This document shows positions 34,401 through 46,954 of a stretch of DNA of 64,000 nt, one piece after another. The notes under the pieces were generated by a model that saw only the letters and a list, made by a program, of their open reading frames with translations, did not search any database and was not told the DNA's origin. The stretch covers positions 2,426,310 through 2,490,309 of the forward strand of contig JACEVL010000078.1 in the NCBI GenBank assembly GCA_020284085.1, in the 5' to 3' direction. Made by a program: the position numbers and the translations under genes. The stretch's first letter is position 1. The number at the start of each line of letters is the position of its first letter. This stretch comes from Aporrectodea caliginosa (Eukaryota > Annelida > Clitellata > Crassiclitellata > Lumbricidae).

Positions 34401-34870
34401 AGTGGAGCCATCCCGAGGAAGCTATCTCTGCTCGCACTAAACGCAAAGCCTCCATACAAACTAAGGCTATTATTTTCCGTCAGCATTCCCGGATAAATAT
34501 TTTACAAAACTGCTTCTGACACTTGATTCTTTTTATACAATTAGGTCCTGATTTGTAAATGGTGGTAAAATACTGACGTTATTGTGTTACCAATATCTTG
34601 CTTTCACGTTCTAAAATCCTTTGGAATTACTCAGCTCTGTGTCAGATTGGCAGTTGCATCGGAACGCGCGTTCGACGTCAGTGTCACTAGTAGAAAAAGG
34701 ACATTCTTAGCGCCATGGCAGGCCATATCGCGCACATGCAAGATCACACGAGCATATGAATCTCCCAGTTTCTCACATGAAGCCAGGGATGTGTGTTGGT
34801 TGTCAGATGAGCTTCTTAAAAGAGTTATCCAATTGCTCTCCCGTAACGACTGTTTTTTTAACACCCTGGC
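28430..34870 (+). repeat. Tandem array of a degenerate mobile-element gene fragment
   Basis: The anchor CATTCTTAGCACCATCGCAG or a close variant occurs ten times: 28,482, 29,156, 29,774, 30,438, 31,113, 31,998, 32,670, 33,559, 34,034 and 34,702. Spacings are about 620-675 or 885 bases, with one of 475. Two unit types alternate. The longer one includes frames reading NQRYLTIHQIAE, LRGFHALTG and HCAWRTWKVYAEVIRGF. These match a widespread invertebrate mobile-element-type protein, whose usual blocks are TDVVVLAIS, an IHQIA..LG stretch, FHALTGCD and a W-x-x-W segment. Every unit has stops and shifts, so none is functional. No TIR or LTR was found at the array ends. A nearly identical 1.56-kb block (30,960-31,500 and 32,520-33,060) indicates recent higher-order duplication. 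Confidence 0.85.
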
Positions 34871-34969
34871 TACTAGGGTGTTTTTAAGTTACATGTGATA
34901 TTTGCAACTCAACGATATTTTGCCGGCCTGGTCGAATTATCGTGCCTATTCATGTATTAACTCCATATC

Positions 34970-37900
34970 CGAAATTATATCTTGATAGCTGAACATTTTA
35001 GGACTGGCGCAGGGCAACCGAAATTGGACACATGTAGCATACTAGCATCCACAATTTCAATGCATGCTATCCGCAGGCCCCTCTCAGTTGCCGGCTCCCA
35101 AGTAATGAATATTCATGATAATGACGTCACTGACCTCACGGTGTCTATGTCACTGATCTCGTGTTGCAAATGGCGGGTAGCTGATCGTTCCCTGTGGAAT
35201 TAGCAGTGCCCATTCTTCTAGATCTATCTGTCACCAGAGCACCGTTCACTGCCGAGAACGGCAAGCTACCAATTATCATTCACCCGAGCTGCTTCGACGA
35301 CCGGCTCGTGCTGGGCCGTATTCAGATTGCGGTCATTCTTCAACATGAGATGTTGCCGCCAGATCCGCAGGAAATCTCAGTTCAAGGCGAACTGCCAAAC
35401 AACAACGGTAAATACTTCGACAGTAGATCACGGAATGTGAAACCAAGATAGGCCGTGTCTGTTGCCGACAATCACCTTCCCTGGCGGACGCTGCAGCGGG
35501 TCACCGGGAACGCTCGCTTGTGATCACGCGGTCTGTGAAAGCAATATTACGTCACCCCATGTAATGATTTAGTCTACAGCATCGAGATCTTCCTTCAAAG
35601 ATTCTGGCTTGGAGATAGGAAGGGCCATGCTGAGCGACGCTGGAAGAAGACCGTTGCGTTTCAAGAATATTTTATGCAAATCTTTCTTTCCCAAAACCAT
35701 AACTTGATCACTTTTAAGAACGACACTTTAAAGGAAATCATTGATCCAACGCAGTCGGTTCGTTACGTCAAAGCTTGACGTCATATTACAAGTGCCGCGC
35801 AGCACCCATGAGACAAAATTATGCCAGAGCATTTAGAAATCTTCACATCTTCTTCCCGTGCTCGCTGGCGCATGAAATGATAGCGCTGGTAGTCTTCACA
35901 GCGTTGCTGCATGGGGTATACGGTTTCTGGAGCCATGCCCAACGATCTGTCTGCCAACTTCATTTTTATCGGTTACAGCAAACATTTTGCAGTTGTCATT
36001 GAAATTTGAGGCTTTGCTGTATCACTCCTTAATATTTCAGCAGCCTTACTCCAGGTGGTCTCTGCTATTTGAAATGGAGAGAGCAGGAAAGAAAATGCAG
36101 GTGTCGGAGTCGATATCGAAATAGCGGCGATAACGATCAACATGAGCGTCAAAATCGGCTTCGCGATTGAACGAAACGCTTGCCTGCTGGCGGCGATCGC
36201 CTGGTCGGGCTCATTGCACCTGCAGCACAGCTGCACGCCCGTACCGTACTACGATTCGTACCCGTGGTACTGCACAGTTACCTCACGTATTACCGGGTCT
36301 TCCCATAATCCCAGTTCACCAGCCAATACATGTAGTAGTAGTACATACGCATGTTCACGATCATGGTGATGGCTACAGTAGTAGCAGTATAGTAGTCATT
36401 CGAGATCGCGCCGGACTGAAACCGCATTTGTTAAATATAAACACACGATACGATTGTGTTGAACATCACTTTGTAACTTTGCACCGAGCGTTCATAACGT
36501 CAAGTCGCTGGTATCATCGACATAGTCAACCATCAGCAAGGCCAGAATGATTGGTCGCCAGTTACAGTCTTTCGAAGGCAAACCACACGTAACCCCAGCC
36601 AGTTCTGCATACCGTACCTTCGTGGTCACCATTGCATTTGTTCAGGCCGACCGCGGCCAAACCCGCGGGCGGCCGGGAGTATAATCCGCAGACCACTGCA
36701 GCCTCACTTCCAGCCACGGGATGTGTTTGGGAGTCTCGCCAAACAAGCGGTTCTTAGTGTGGTCTTGAATTGGTGACCAACTGTCCCCATTGTGCCTGCA
36801 TCTTCACAGATTTGCCGCTATTTGCCTTTTTCGTAACGGGGGCCAAAGTTAAACGGCTGTTCACTAGTGTCGATCGCATGTCGAATAGAATCTACTATAT
36901 GTCGTAGCTTTCTCAAGTTTCAGTCCAGCCAGTTAAATGTTTAGAACTGATTACAGATAGTGGAGTTTCAATGTCCAAGACATGAGAGCAAAAGCAAACA
37001 GCCTGACCTCGAAATAGGAAATTCCAGAGGTCATAGCGAAGCCCGATTGTCGCGATCACATTGGTGCCCAGAGGCTCTGAAGCCAACTGCCTTCTGGAAG
37101 TGAATGCACGGAATCTGAAATGAGCTGACCTTCATGACCAGATGTCGATCCGCCCGTATGCTGTCTCAGCTAATTCAACGATACCCAGGATAGCAGAATG
37201 CTTGCAGCAGAATGGCTCCTGGCTCCAACTGGCTATGAAGATCAACAGTTGCGTCTTCTCCGAATATAAATGAGCCCATTCATCTCACAAGGCGCCTCCC
37301 CTTCACCATCAGAGCAGTGCTTCCTCGACTTCCAGTCATCAAAGCTGTTTTGAGTTCAATGTTAACAGCAGCACTGAGCAGGCGGCAGCTCAAACGGAAA
37401 AGTTTGAGCCTCAGCAAAGTTAGATTTCGGAATCAGTTGGCCCCTTTATCGTCGCACAAAGCGCCTGTTGGCACCTTCCAGAGATCGCCAAAGAAGCACG
37501 ACTTGTTCTGGGACACCTCAGGCATCGTTCAGCAATGCCTTTGGGTTCTTTGTCGAAAATTTCATATTAAATCATTGGCCGTACTTCGATGAAAGCATTG
37601 TCTACCTGAACTTTCCCCAAAGCTGGCTTGGTCTCGAGTTCAGGTACTTGAAATAAAGTTGTTCGAGAATCAGCTGTCCGAAATATGATACTCCCACCAG
37701 TTACTTTGTAAATAATATTCTTACTTGTAAGTTTAACTGCTCATTCAGTCTTTTTCTATGACTAGCTGCATTGTTCAATTATTTTCATTTGCAGACTTGG
37801 AAATTCAGAGTGTCCATGAAACAGATTGGTTGATTTTCGCCGTGAAAGCGAGTTCACGTAACAAAGCTATACTGCATGAAATCGGAGCGTATCGTGTCGT

Positions 37901-39427
37901 TTCAACCGTGCCAGTTCAGTTTAGTCGAGTTCTTGGGGTCGCAGCATAGTCTTCTCCGTATAGTTGTAATATCAGGTTATCGGAACAAAAGCGAACATTG
38001 TCTACCGTCGCATAGCTCATACATACAAGATGTTTGAATAAAGTTAGCTACTGAAGGAGACGTTGCGTTACAGTATCCGACGCATTTAAACATCTTTACG
38101 AATTCATGATCCTGCCGATGGGTCGCTTCGTGACGACATTCAGCGTATACGCAGTGCAGTTGAAAATGCTGTAAACAATGCTGACAGTCACCCAGCAGTC
38201 GGCTGCCACTGGGTGTAGACCAGACGACTTGTACCAGCATACAGTGGTTGTCCGCGGAATTGGCCTCTGCGATTTCACGTTGACCACCCGAGGTTTGGAG
38301 TCGTAATGACAGCGGTTCGCCACTCACGCAGATGTAATTGCCGGGATCACACAGCATTTATCTCTATACCAGCCATTCGCTGACCGTAATGTAACGAGCA
38401 CACCTGTGCCATGACTGGCCGACGATAACCTGCCCAGCTGGGATCCACAGCGAACCACTGCGATCACCATGACCGCGTGAGCGGCGACTGCCAGAAGAAG
38501 ATACCGGGGCAGCTACGAGCCCAAGATGGCTGGCATATAAAGCCTCGTCATTTAGTTATCTGACTGATGCTGCGATGGGGCTAATGAGTCACGGATAAAA
38601 CATTTTGTACTGCTTCCTCCATGAGGTGCCCACTTCATGAATATTCACTTTCTGATTGTCGTGCTTATCAAATTATTCACGAGATTTGATTTGATGTAGA
38701 CAGGGCAGATAGACAGCATCAACAGAAGACAGAATAAGACAGGCTGGTGACAGACAGACAAGACAGACAGACCAGACAGAGACCAGACAGACAGACAGAC
38801 AGAGCCGCACAGAGCTGCATGACAGACAAGACAGCATCGAGCGATGATGACGGATGACGGCATGACGAGGATGACGGATTTGATGGATTTGATGTCGATG
38901 ACGATTTGATTTGACGATGAGATTTGACGGAGGTGACGAGGACGGAGGATGAGGTGATGATGATGGACGGGATGATGGACGGATGATGATCGCATTGCAT
39001 CAGTATCGAGCGATCGTCGCCCAGCTATTTGCACTGATTTAAGCATTGACTGCATGGCTTCATTGCCAATAATGAGAATTTCATTTACGTATTTGACTCA
39101 ATTATTTCGAACAGTTAATGCTGTGTGATCGCCGGTGTTATTGAATCGTGACAAGATAACCGTGTTGTTCAAGATTGAGCACATACAAAGAATTGATAGC
39201 TCCGAAGGGTGAAGCAAACAAAGCACAGCAGACACGATCCATCGAAATAGACAGCAGTTAACCAGATATCGCCCACTTATCGCGTCAGCAATACACGAGC
39301 CTGAGTGCTCTGGCTTGTCATGTGTATAGCAACGCTTGTAGCTTTTTCACAGAGTCTGTATGTATATAATAATATGTATTTATATACATATATGTATGTA
39401 CAGTTTTAACAGTGTTTGAAAATCGGC
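34970..39427. other. Left arm of a fold-back: diverged reverse complement of 39,428-46,700
   Basis: Read as reverse complement, this arm follows the right arm block by block but is shorter (about 4.5 versus 7.3 kb) and noisy. Anchor pairs (left and right positions) include 35,400 / 45,455, 36,175 / 44,445, 36,890 / 43,390, 37,260 / 42,895, 38,090 / 41,720 and 38,590 / 40,915. The right-arm actin pseudogene, LINE ends, hAT ends and mariner-like element can all be followed in degraded form. Microsatellites that are clean on the right appear as irregular GACA and GGAT words at 38,700-38,995. No open frame here matches a known protein. I regard this as a probable assembly artefact (unpolished fold-back read) and would not trust any ORF in it. 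Confidence 0.8.
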
Positions 39428-39456
39428 CTCGATTTTCAAACACTGTTAAAACTGTA
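39399..39456. repeat. 27-bp perfect hairpin with 4-nt loop at the fold-back centre
   Basis: Positions 39,399-39,425 and 39,430-39,456 are exact reverse complements, with GCCT between. The imperfect pairing continues outwards on both sides (TATGTATATAA words against TTATATACATA words) and merges into the two long arms. Confidence 0.95.
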
Positions 39457-40065
39457 CGTGCATAAATATGTATATAAATACATAATTATTTATATACATA
39501 CAGACTTTCTGTATCAAAAGAAAATACAAAGCGTTGCTGTACACATGTTAAGAAGCCAAGGACGAATAATAGCGCACGGAGAGCCATAAGAGCACTCAGA
39601 TGATTTTCTCGCTTAATAAGATATTGCTGACGCGTTAGGATAACAGAAGATCGATATCGACATATTATCAGGTGGTTATTTCTTTGCTGTCTGTTTCGAT
39701 GGATCAGTCTGTCTTCTTCTTTCTGTCTGCTGTCTTTCCGCTACATACTCTTTGTTTGCTTCACTTCCTTCGAATTGCTTGATCATTTTCACTATCAGTT
39801 CTTTAGTTATGTCTCAATCTTTGTATGTATGTGTACGTAGACCAACTTACAGTCTGTTGACAGTGCTACATCACGGTTCAACCAAGAGACCCGTACCGAA
39901 GATCGCACACGGCGTGGCCTAATTTTTGTTCAGAGATAGTTGTGGTCAAAGGTACGTAGGTAGGAATTCTCATTGTGAAGGCTTTGTAGGCCATACAGGT
40001 CATGCTTAAATCAATTTATGAATTCTAAATATAGAACTGTCCGTCCTTCGGTCTGTCTCTGTCTA

Positions 40066-40392
40066 TCTGTCCATCCATCCATCCATCCATCCATCCATCC
40101 ATCCATCCATCCATCCATCCATCCATCCATCCATCCATCCATCCATCCATCCATCCATCCATCCATCCATCCATCCATCCATCCATCCATCCATCCATCC
40201 ATCCATCCATCCATCCATCCATCCATCCATCCATCCATCCATCCATCCATCCATCCATCCATCCATCCATCCATCCATCCATCCATCCATCCATCCATCC
40301 ATCCATCCATCCATCCATCCATCCATCCATCCATCCATCCATCCATCCATCCATCCATCCATCCATCCATCCATCCATCCATCCATCCATCT
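40066..40392 (+). repeat. (CCAT)n microsatellite
   Basis: About 80 uninterrupted CCAT units. It yields Pro/Ser/Ile/His or Met/Asp/Gly/Trp open frames on both strands that are not genes. Confidence 0.98.
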
Positions 40393-40740
<348 letters not shown>

Positions 40741-40904
40741 CATCCATTTATCCATATATAATCTCGTGAATAATTTGATAAAACCTTTTTCACAGTCTTT
40801 CGAAGATTGTTTCTGCGACGAACCTAATTCCAATCGAAAGGTGAATATTCATGAAGTGGACACGCCTCATAGGAGGTATTGCAAAGTTTGACCATATATC
40901 CTGT

Positions 40905-41316
40905 TTTATCCGTGACTCCCTTCATTGGCTCCCCATCCGCCAGCGCATTCAATTCAAGGTCTTCTCTCTCATGTGAGGCTGTATTGCTGGCTCTGCTCCC
41001 CACTATCTTAGGTCATATTGTACCCCAGTATCTTCTCTGCCCAATCGCTCCTCCCTTCGGTCCTCGGCCCGCGGTCACTTGGTTGTCCCGCGGGTGCGTA
41101 CTTCTACGGCCCAGTCTAGGAGTTTCGCTATTGAGTGGGTCCTACTAGCTGGAACCGGTTATCTCAATCCCTTCGGGCCGACCTTTTTCTATTTCTTTTG
41201 ACCAGTTCCGCCATCGCCTGTAAACGTCTCTTTACCAGCGAAGACACTGGCCTGGGTAGGAAGAGCCTCTGTTTTTCAAGTGGCGCTATATAAATACTCG
41301 ATTACGATTACGATTA
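40905..41316 (+). mobile_element. L2/CR1-like LINE 3' end
   Basis: Encodes SLHWLPIRQRIQFKVFSLM, then after a stop GSAPHYLRSYCTPVSSLPN and RSSARGHLVVPRVRTSTAQS, with a frame break before the end. The 3' UTR has CAAGTGGCGCTATATAAAT and an ATTACG tail at about 41,298-41,316. A degraded counterpart can be traced in the left arm. Confidence 0.75.
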
Positions 41317-42450
41317 ATGAATATCTTCAAGTATAGGGTCATCTGTGAAATAAGTTGTCCCTCTGACACGGCTTTCGGGAGGCCCTGAGAAATTTCGAAG
41401 ATTACATCTGTGAATTGTAGAACCATCTCCTTGAGTCATTTTCCCACATTTCCAAATAATCAGATGAATCTTAACTTGTGGAAATCCGTAGAATTGTATT
41501 CCACGGACAACCATATTATGCTAATTTTCGTCTTGTCTCTGAGTCTACACGAATTAACAAATGTCCAGCCATTATTGTAAGGTGAAGGCTTGTCAACATT
41601 GTTGCACAACGTTTTCAAGCCCATACTTTCTTACGTATACGCTGAATCTGTCCTGAATCACAGAGAGAGCATTATCAACAGTCAGCTATATTCCTACTAA
41701 GGATCATGAGATTCGTAAAGATATTTAAATGCGTGGATAGCTTTCATGTATCTCTTCTTTATCCTCCTTCAATTGCTAGCTTTGGTTCAAACATCTTGTA
41801 TGTATAGGCCTATACCACGACAGTAGACATTAGTAATTTCCTTTGTTCAATTTCCGATAACCTGATAAAATATTCCTAACTGTCTCTGAATATGGAGGAA
41901 GAGTCGTGTAACAGGTGGGACTATATACATTTTAAAATTTCAGGCTAAATGAATAAGTTCCAACAGTTTAAATTATTTTATTAATTTTTATCCGATTTCG
42001 TATAATTTTCTCTTTATTTACACGTAGACTGCCGCTTTTTCACATTTTATTTTGGAAAGTGGCGGAGTCAGAAGCCAATCTTGTTTCATGGTTTTCCTAA
42101 AGAGATTTTCCCAAGTCGCAAGCCGCATTATGTTCTTAATACAAATGAAAATATAAAGTAATTGAACGAAAAATTGCAGCTTGTTTCCAAAAGTAGGTCA
42201 ATTGAATAGTCATAAGAAAAGATTTGAATGAGAGCTTTGATTAAACTTACAAATTAAAATTATCAGATAATATTTTAAAGTAACCTAGTTGCAAAATTGT
42301 AAATTTACATATTTCGGACAGCTTCTTTGTTCTCAGAATAACTATATTTCAAATTACCTGAATTATCAGATTAAAATACGGCTTTGGGAAAGTTCAAGAA
42401 TAGACAATACTTTCATCAAGTACATTGTGGTTGAATATATGAGGGTTTCA
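41317..42450. other. No recognisable gene
   Basis: AT-rich sequence of the right fold-back arm. Its part from 41,640 to 41,880 is clearly matched, in inverse, by 37,970-38,170. No coding signal found. Confidence 0.5.
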
Positions 42451-42453
42451 TTG

Positions 42454-43290
42454 TCACAATCGGGGACTAATAACCCCAAAGCATTTTATGTGAACGATGC
42501 CTGGTCCAGATTCGTCGTATTCTTCTTTGGCGATCCACATCCTCTGGAAGGTGTAAAACGAGGCAAGAATGGAACCTCCAATCCAGGCAGAGTATTGCTG
42601 CTTTGGTGCGACGATGTCAGCTTGGAAAGAAGGGGGTGCTCTTAGTTCCATATGCACGAAATACAACTATGCAGAATCGAGCCTTTTCCGTGGTGTGGCC
42701 ATTGGTCTGGAACGGGCTACCCAGGAGACACGCCTGCTCCCTGGGACTCTTACTGAAGCATTCTTTATTGAACTCAAAACTGTAACTTTTGGCCGAGCTG
42801 GAGTCGAGAGCGCCTCTGAGTAGTCCTCTTGAAGGGGCGCTATATAAATTTATGAATGAATGAATGCATTTATGATTCGGAGGAGCAATGATTTTGATCT
42901 TCATAGTAGTTGGAGCCAGAGCCGTCATTTCTTTCTGCAAACGTTCTGCGAATCCTGGGAACATCGTTGAATTAACAGGACGATGTTAGCGTACAGATCC
43001 TGACGGATGTCGACATCACAGTTCATGAAGTCTGTCGTTTTGCGGATTCCAGTGCATTCCTTTCCCAAGAAACTTGGTTGAAACAGAGCCTCTGGGCCTC
43101 GGAATCTTTCGATACCAATTGTGATCACTTGACCGTCGGGAAGTTCGTATGACTTATCTAAAGATTGGGAGCCCACGACTGTTTCCATTTCTTTTTCGAA
43201 GTCCAAGGCAACGTAGCACAGCTTCTCCTTCATGTCTTGGACGATCTTAGGCTCCGCTACTGTAATAATCTGTAATCTTTCTGTCAGTTC
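42454..43290 (-). pseudogene. Actin pseudogene, 5' truncated and interrupted
   Basis: From 43,290 downwards the minus strand encodes actin subdomains from the LTER motif (about codon 193) to the C-terminus. Pieces include [50 protein letters not shown] and [19 protein letters not shown], ending [13 protein letters not shown] without the usual stop directly after Phe. A frameshift lies after YANIVL. A LINE 3' end (42,640-42,868) is inserted within the IIAPP region, with the actin sequence resuming on its far side. Codons before about 193 are missing. It resembles the actin gene at 59-63 kb closely enough to be recognised residue by residue. Confidence 0.9.
42640..42868 (+). mobile_element. L2/CR1-like LINE 3' end inserted in the actin pseudogene
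   Basis: Encodes [20 protein letters not shown] and [19 protein letters not shown], a LINE C-terminus. The 3' UTR AGAGCGCCTCTGAGTAG, AAGGGGCGCTATATAAAT and an ATGA tail follow. The same 3' UTR core occurs in other LINEs and in the SINE at 63.7 kb. It is 5' truncated to about 230 bp. Confidence 0.8.
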
Positions 43291-43703
43291 TAGGGGTACA
43301 ATTTACATTTTAACACGGCGTTCCTAAACTCAGAATAGAGCTAGAAGCTAAAATACTTGAAAAACACGAGCGGCATATGGGTAAGATTTCTATTCGACTC
43401 AATCGCCAGAGGGCCATGCGATAAAAGTATTTTCGTGAACGAAATGGTTCATCGACTTTGTTTTGATAAAAGCTCCCACGAAGTTTCTGTGTTTAAGATG
43501 ATAAACTTTGGCCCCCGTTTTGAAAAAGGCAAATACAAGCAGCCAAATGTGCTGTTATTCCGCTGTTCCCCTCAAGGGAATCTTTTAAGAGCTGTGGACG
43601 TTGGTCACCGGATTTCTAAGAGACCACGACAAAAGAACCGCTGACAGCGGGAAAGAACTCCCAAGCACAGCTCTTCAGAATTAACAGAGGTAGGGCCTGG
43701 TAG

Positions 43704-44404
43704 TAGGGGTCTGCGGGTATACCCGTACCCGCGGGTTTACCCGTACCCGACCCGTACCCGCGGGTCGGGTACGGATCGGGTAGACATTTTACGGGTCGGG
43801 TCGGGTACGGGTAGGAGCATTACGGGTACGGGTATACCCGGTTTTACCCGTACCGAACTGAAGTTTTGGGGTTACATTAATAGTAAGTTTTGCACCTTCA
43901 AAGACTTGCTATAACTGGCGGTATCCTGTCTAAGTAACATATACTTGTGTTGGCCTATGTCGGTGTGTTTTAGCGAGCTTGACATTCATTTATAGACGCT
44001 CAATTTAAAGTTACAAAATTGGTCGTTCCATTAACACAATCCGTATCGTAGTATTTTTATATTTATCTCATCTGAGTTTCAGTCCCGACAACCGGGGTCT
44101 ACCTCGGGCGAAAAAATGACTACTATACTACTACTACTACTATTGTGATCATCACCATGATCATTAGACTATTATTATTATTACTACTATACTACATGCT
44201 TTTAAGACTATTGAACTGGTAGGGACTGGGATTATGGGAAGACCCATTAATTACGTGGTGGCTACGGTACGGGTACGGGTATACCCGCGGGTACGGGTCG
44301 GGTCGGGTAGTAATTTTGAGTACGGGTCGGGTACGGGTACGGGTAACGGTCCTGTGTTACGGGTACGGGTCGGGTAGCAAAAGTGCTCTACCCGCAGACC
44401 TCTA
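43704..44404. mobile_element. 701-bp hAT element with CGGGTA subterminal repeats
   Basis: The left end TAGGGGTCTGCGGGTA and right end TACCCGCAGACCTCTA are inverted with one mismatch. CCTGGTAG flanks both sides (43,696-43,703 and 44,405-44,412), an exact 8-bp duplication. About 150 bases at each end are packed with GGGTACGGGT / ACCCGTACCC words. There is no transposase. A degraded inverse counterpart lies around 36,190-36,700 in the left arm. Confidence 0.92.
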
Positions 44405-44634
44405 CCTGGTAGGCCCATTATATCAAACGATCCTTATACGTAGGTAAAATGTTTCGTTCAATCGCTGAGGAATACAGATTTTGAACTTAGCTCATGTTCT
44501 TTTTTGATCCACGTTATCTAAATTTATATTTCACATTGTACTCTGACTCCGACGCAACTCCTTGCATTTTCTTTTCCTGCTCTCTCCATTTCGTACACAA
44601 TCATAATAACGTACGAACCGTAACATGAATATTA

Positions 44635-46738
44635 GGGTGTCCCAGAAAAACCAAAGTACTCAAATTTCAATGGCCAACCTTTAAAATGTTTCTCTTGGCT
44701 ATTCTGATAAAAAATGTAAAGTTACAGCAAGATTGAAGATCATTTAGACGTGGCTCAAAGCCTTTTCAAATTTCGTATACCCCACATGCAATAGCCTATG
44801 TGGAAGTTTTACCAGCATATCGGTTTTCAATGCATAACTTTGAAACGGGAAGAGATATTCAAAATTCCTTTGGTGAGGTTTCCTGGAAATGTCTGCTCAC
44901 AACATAGATTTTGTCTCATAAGGTTACTCTTGCATGACGCTATGTGACATGACGTCAAACTTTGACGTAACAGTTGACATTGCGTTGGATCAATGGTTCC
45001 TCTTAACGTGTCGTTCTTAAAAGGTTTATTTTTAGGTATCGAGTTATGGTTTTGGGAAAGAAGGATTTGCATAAAATATTCTTGAAACCCCTTAGCAGTT
45101 TCTTCTTCCAGAACATGTGACATAACGTCACTCAACTTTTGAAGTAACCGCTCCTATCTCCAAAGCCAGAAGTCTTGGAAAGGAGATCTCGATGTCTGCA
45201 GACTAGGGTTATCGACTACATGGAATTTGATAATAATATTATATTTCACAGACCACGTGACCTCACTCACCGTGACGTTCCCAGTGACCTTATATACTGT
45301 ATCCATAGCCACCCACAAGTCTTAGAAAGGTGATCTTGGTGTCAACTGTAAGATTTTTGGCTACAAGAAATCTTGAACACATTCCTATCGCTCTGCGATA
45401 ATTACATTCCATGATCTATAATATCAAGTAACACGTTGATTTGTTTGTAACAGTTCATATGACCTTGGAGGCTTGGAAAGTCGTAGACAGTTTCCTGTAA
45501 CAATTTTCTGTGAATCACAACGTACAATAACACATCTCATGGTTAGGAAAGTGCTTTGATGCCTTCACTGAAGATAAACCACAATCACAATTCTATTGCT
45601 TGCAATTCCCGAGAAACGAAGGACAAACACGCCGGGTCGTCAAGTGACCCTGAAGCTCAGATGTAGTGTAATGTAATTAGTAGCTTATATAGCGCCGTTC
45701 TCAGCAGTGACTATTCAGTAGTGCTCCCAGTGCGAGTACCCCGAGAGAAGAAATAGGTTTTGAAGAAAGAGAGAAGTAGGAATAGATCTAGAAGGAATGG
45801 AAACGCGTAAAGATGGGGGGAGGGAAGGAATTCCACAGGGCAGATCCAATGATGATAAGTGACCTAGCTTGCGCCAAAGTGGTCCTAGTTCGCGGGACAA
45901 AGAGGTCATGCTGGCCCAAAGAGAGGAAAGGTTGGAGAGAAGCTGCAGAATAAGGAAAACTATCGCAACCTATAATGTTGAGTGTACACTTTTTGGCGGC
46001 CCTTAAAATCATAAAAATTATTAGACATCAAGAAACTATTCTAGCACTTGTAGTTTCGGAGAACCTAAGGTTAAACAGGACCCTAAACTACAGACATACA
46101 CTCAGGATAATATTATGATGTTCATCATGACTCTGTTGAGTATACTTCTTTGGAATCGAAGACTTTGAAAAATATCATATACGCCAGAAAATTATTTACA
46201 TAACTTGTAGATCCAGTGAGGCCAAAGATTACCCATAACAGGTCGAGTGACCTTGAACTACAAGGTCATGCGATGGTCATACGACGGTCATACCAGGTTG
46301 TTTATAACTCTATTTTATTTCCTTGAGCCCAGTGGGCCTACCTTGGACTGACACCTTCCTTTTAACTTTCACCGATAACGAAATATTATGACAATAGATG
46401 TCAAATGACCTTGAAAATGAAGGTCAACCGATTGTCCTACAATGCTAGAAATAGCATATTTGACTTCTCCCCGGAAAACCCTATCATAGACACAAAAATC
46501 ACTTCTCGATTGCTTTTAGTTCCTGAGATACTCTGGGATAAAATTTCTCAATGGTAAATCAATGTGTATGATTCAGATATACAATGCTTAACTTAGAGTC
46601 GCTTGAGCCACGCCTAAATGTTAATCTAATTAGCTATAACTTCGTACAATATAATAACTAGTCCTATAGAAACTTTCTAGAGGTTGGCCATCAAGATATA
46701 TAAACTTTTTAAAAGTTTCTGTCGTTTTGGGACACCCT
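44635..46738. mobile_element. Mariner-like element ends around non-coding sequence
   Basis: The left end is TA then GGGTGTCCCAGAAAAACC, and the right end is GTTTTGGGACACCC then TA. GGGTGTCCCARAA at a TA duplication is typical of mariner termini. Inner similarity continues (ATGGCCAACCT on one strand, AGGTTGGCCAT on the other). At about 2.1 kb it is longer than a typical 1.3-kb mariner, partly because of a LINE end at 45,670-46,012. I see no transposase frame. The interior has repeated TGACCTTGA-like words. Confidence 0.7.
45670..46012 (-). mobile_element. L2/CR1-like LINE 3' end
   Basis: The minus strand reads ILRAAKKCTLNIIGCDSFPY, LSLGQHDLFVPRTRTTLAQA and SLIIIGSALWNSFPPPIF, a LINE C-terminus. 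It is followed after a shift by the 3' UTR core GCGCTATATAAGC and a TTACATTACAC tail at its plus-strand left edge. It is inserted inside the mariner-like element, and a degraded inverse copy is visible near 35,180-35,270. Confidence 0.7.
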
Positions 46739-46954
46739 AATGAATATCAATCCACACATGCAATGCATGCATGCGTACTCAGATACAAAAGCAAGTACGT
46801 ACGTAGATATGTATGCTTGCATTCATCTGTGTTTCAATACATACATAATGTGTCACATGTGTGTACGTAAGTATAATACTGTATGTATGTGTGTGCGTGC
46901 ATGCGTGCACTTGAATACATATCCTGAGTATGTACACACGTAGGCTTGTGTCAT

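Noticed and set aside
28636..34898. A family of small genes on both strands, repeated with similar sequence
   Set aside because: The frames recur because the DNA is a tandem array, and each unit has different stops and shifts. The recognisable protein blocks need frame changes.
34982..38357. Open frames of 60-127 codons in the left fold-back arm
   Set aside because: They fall in sequence that looks like a noisy inverse copy of the right arm. None matches the proteins encoded on the right.
41880..42450. Missing upstream actin exons for the pseudogene, or a second gene nearby
   Set aside because: No actin-like or other coding motif is present on either strand there; on the minus strand this region is downstream of the pseudogene.
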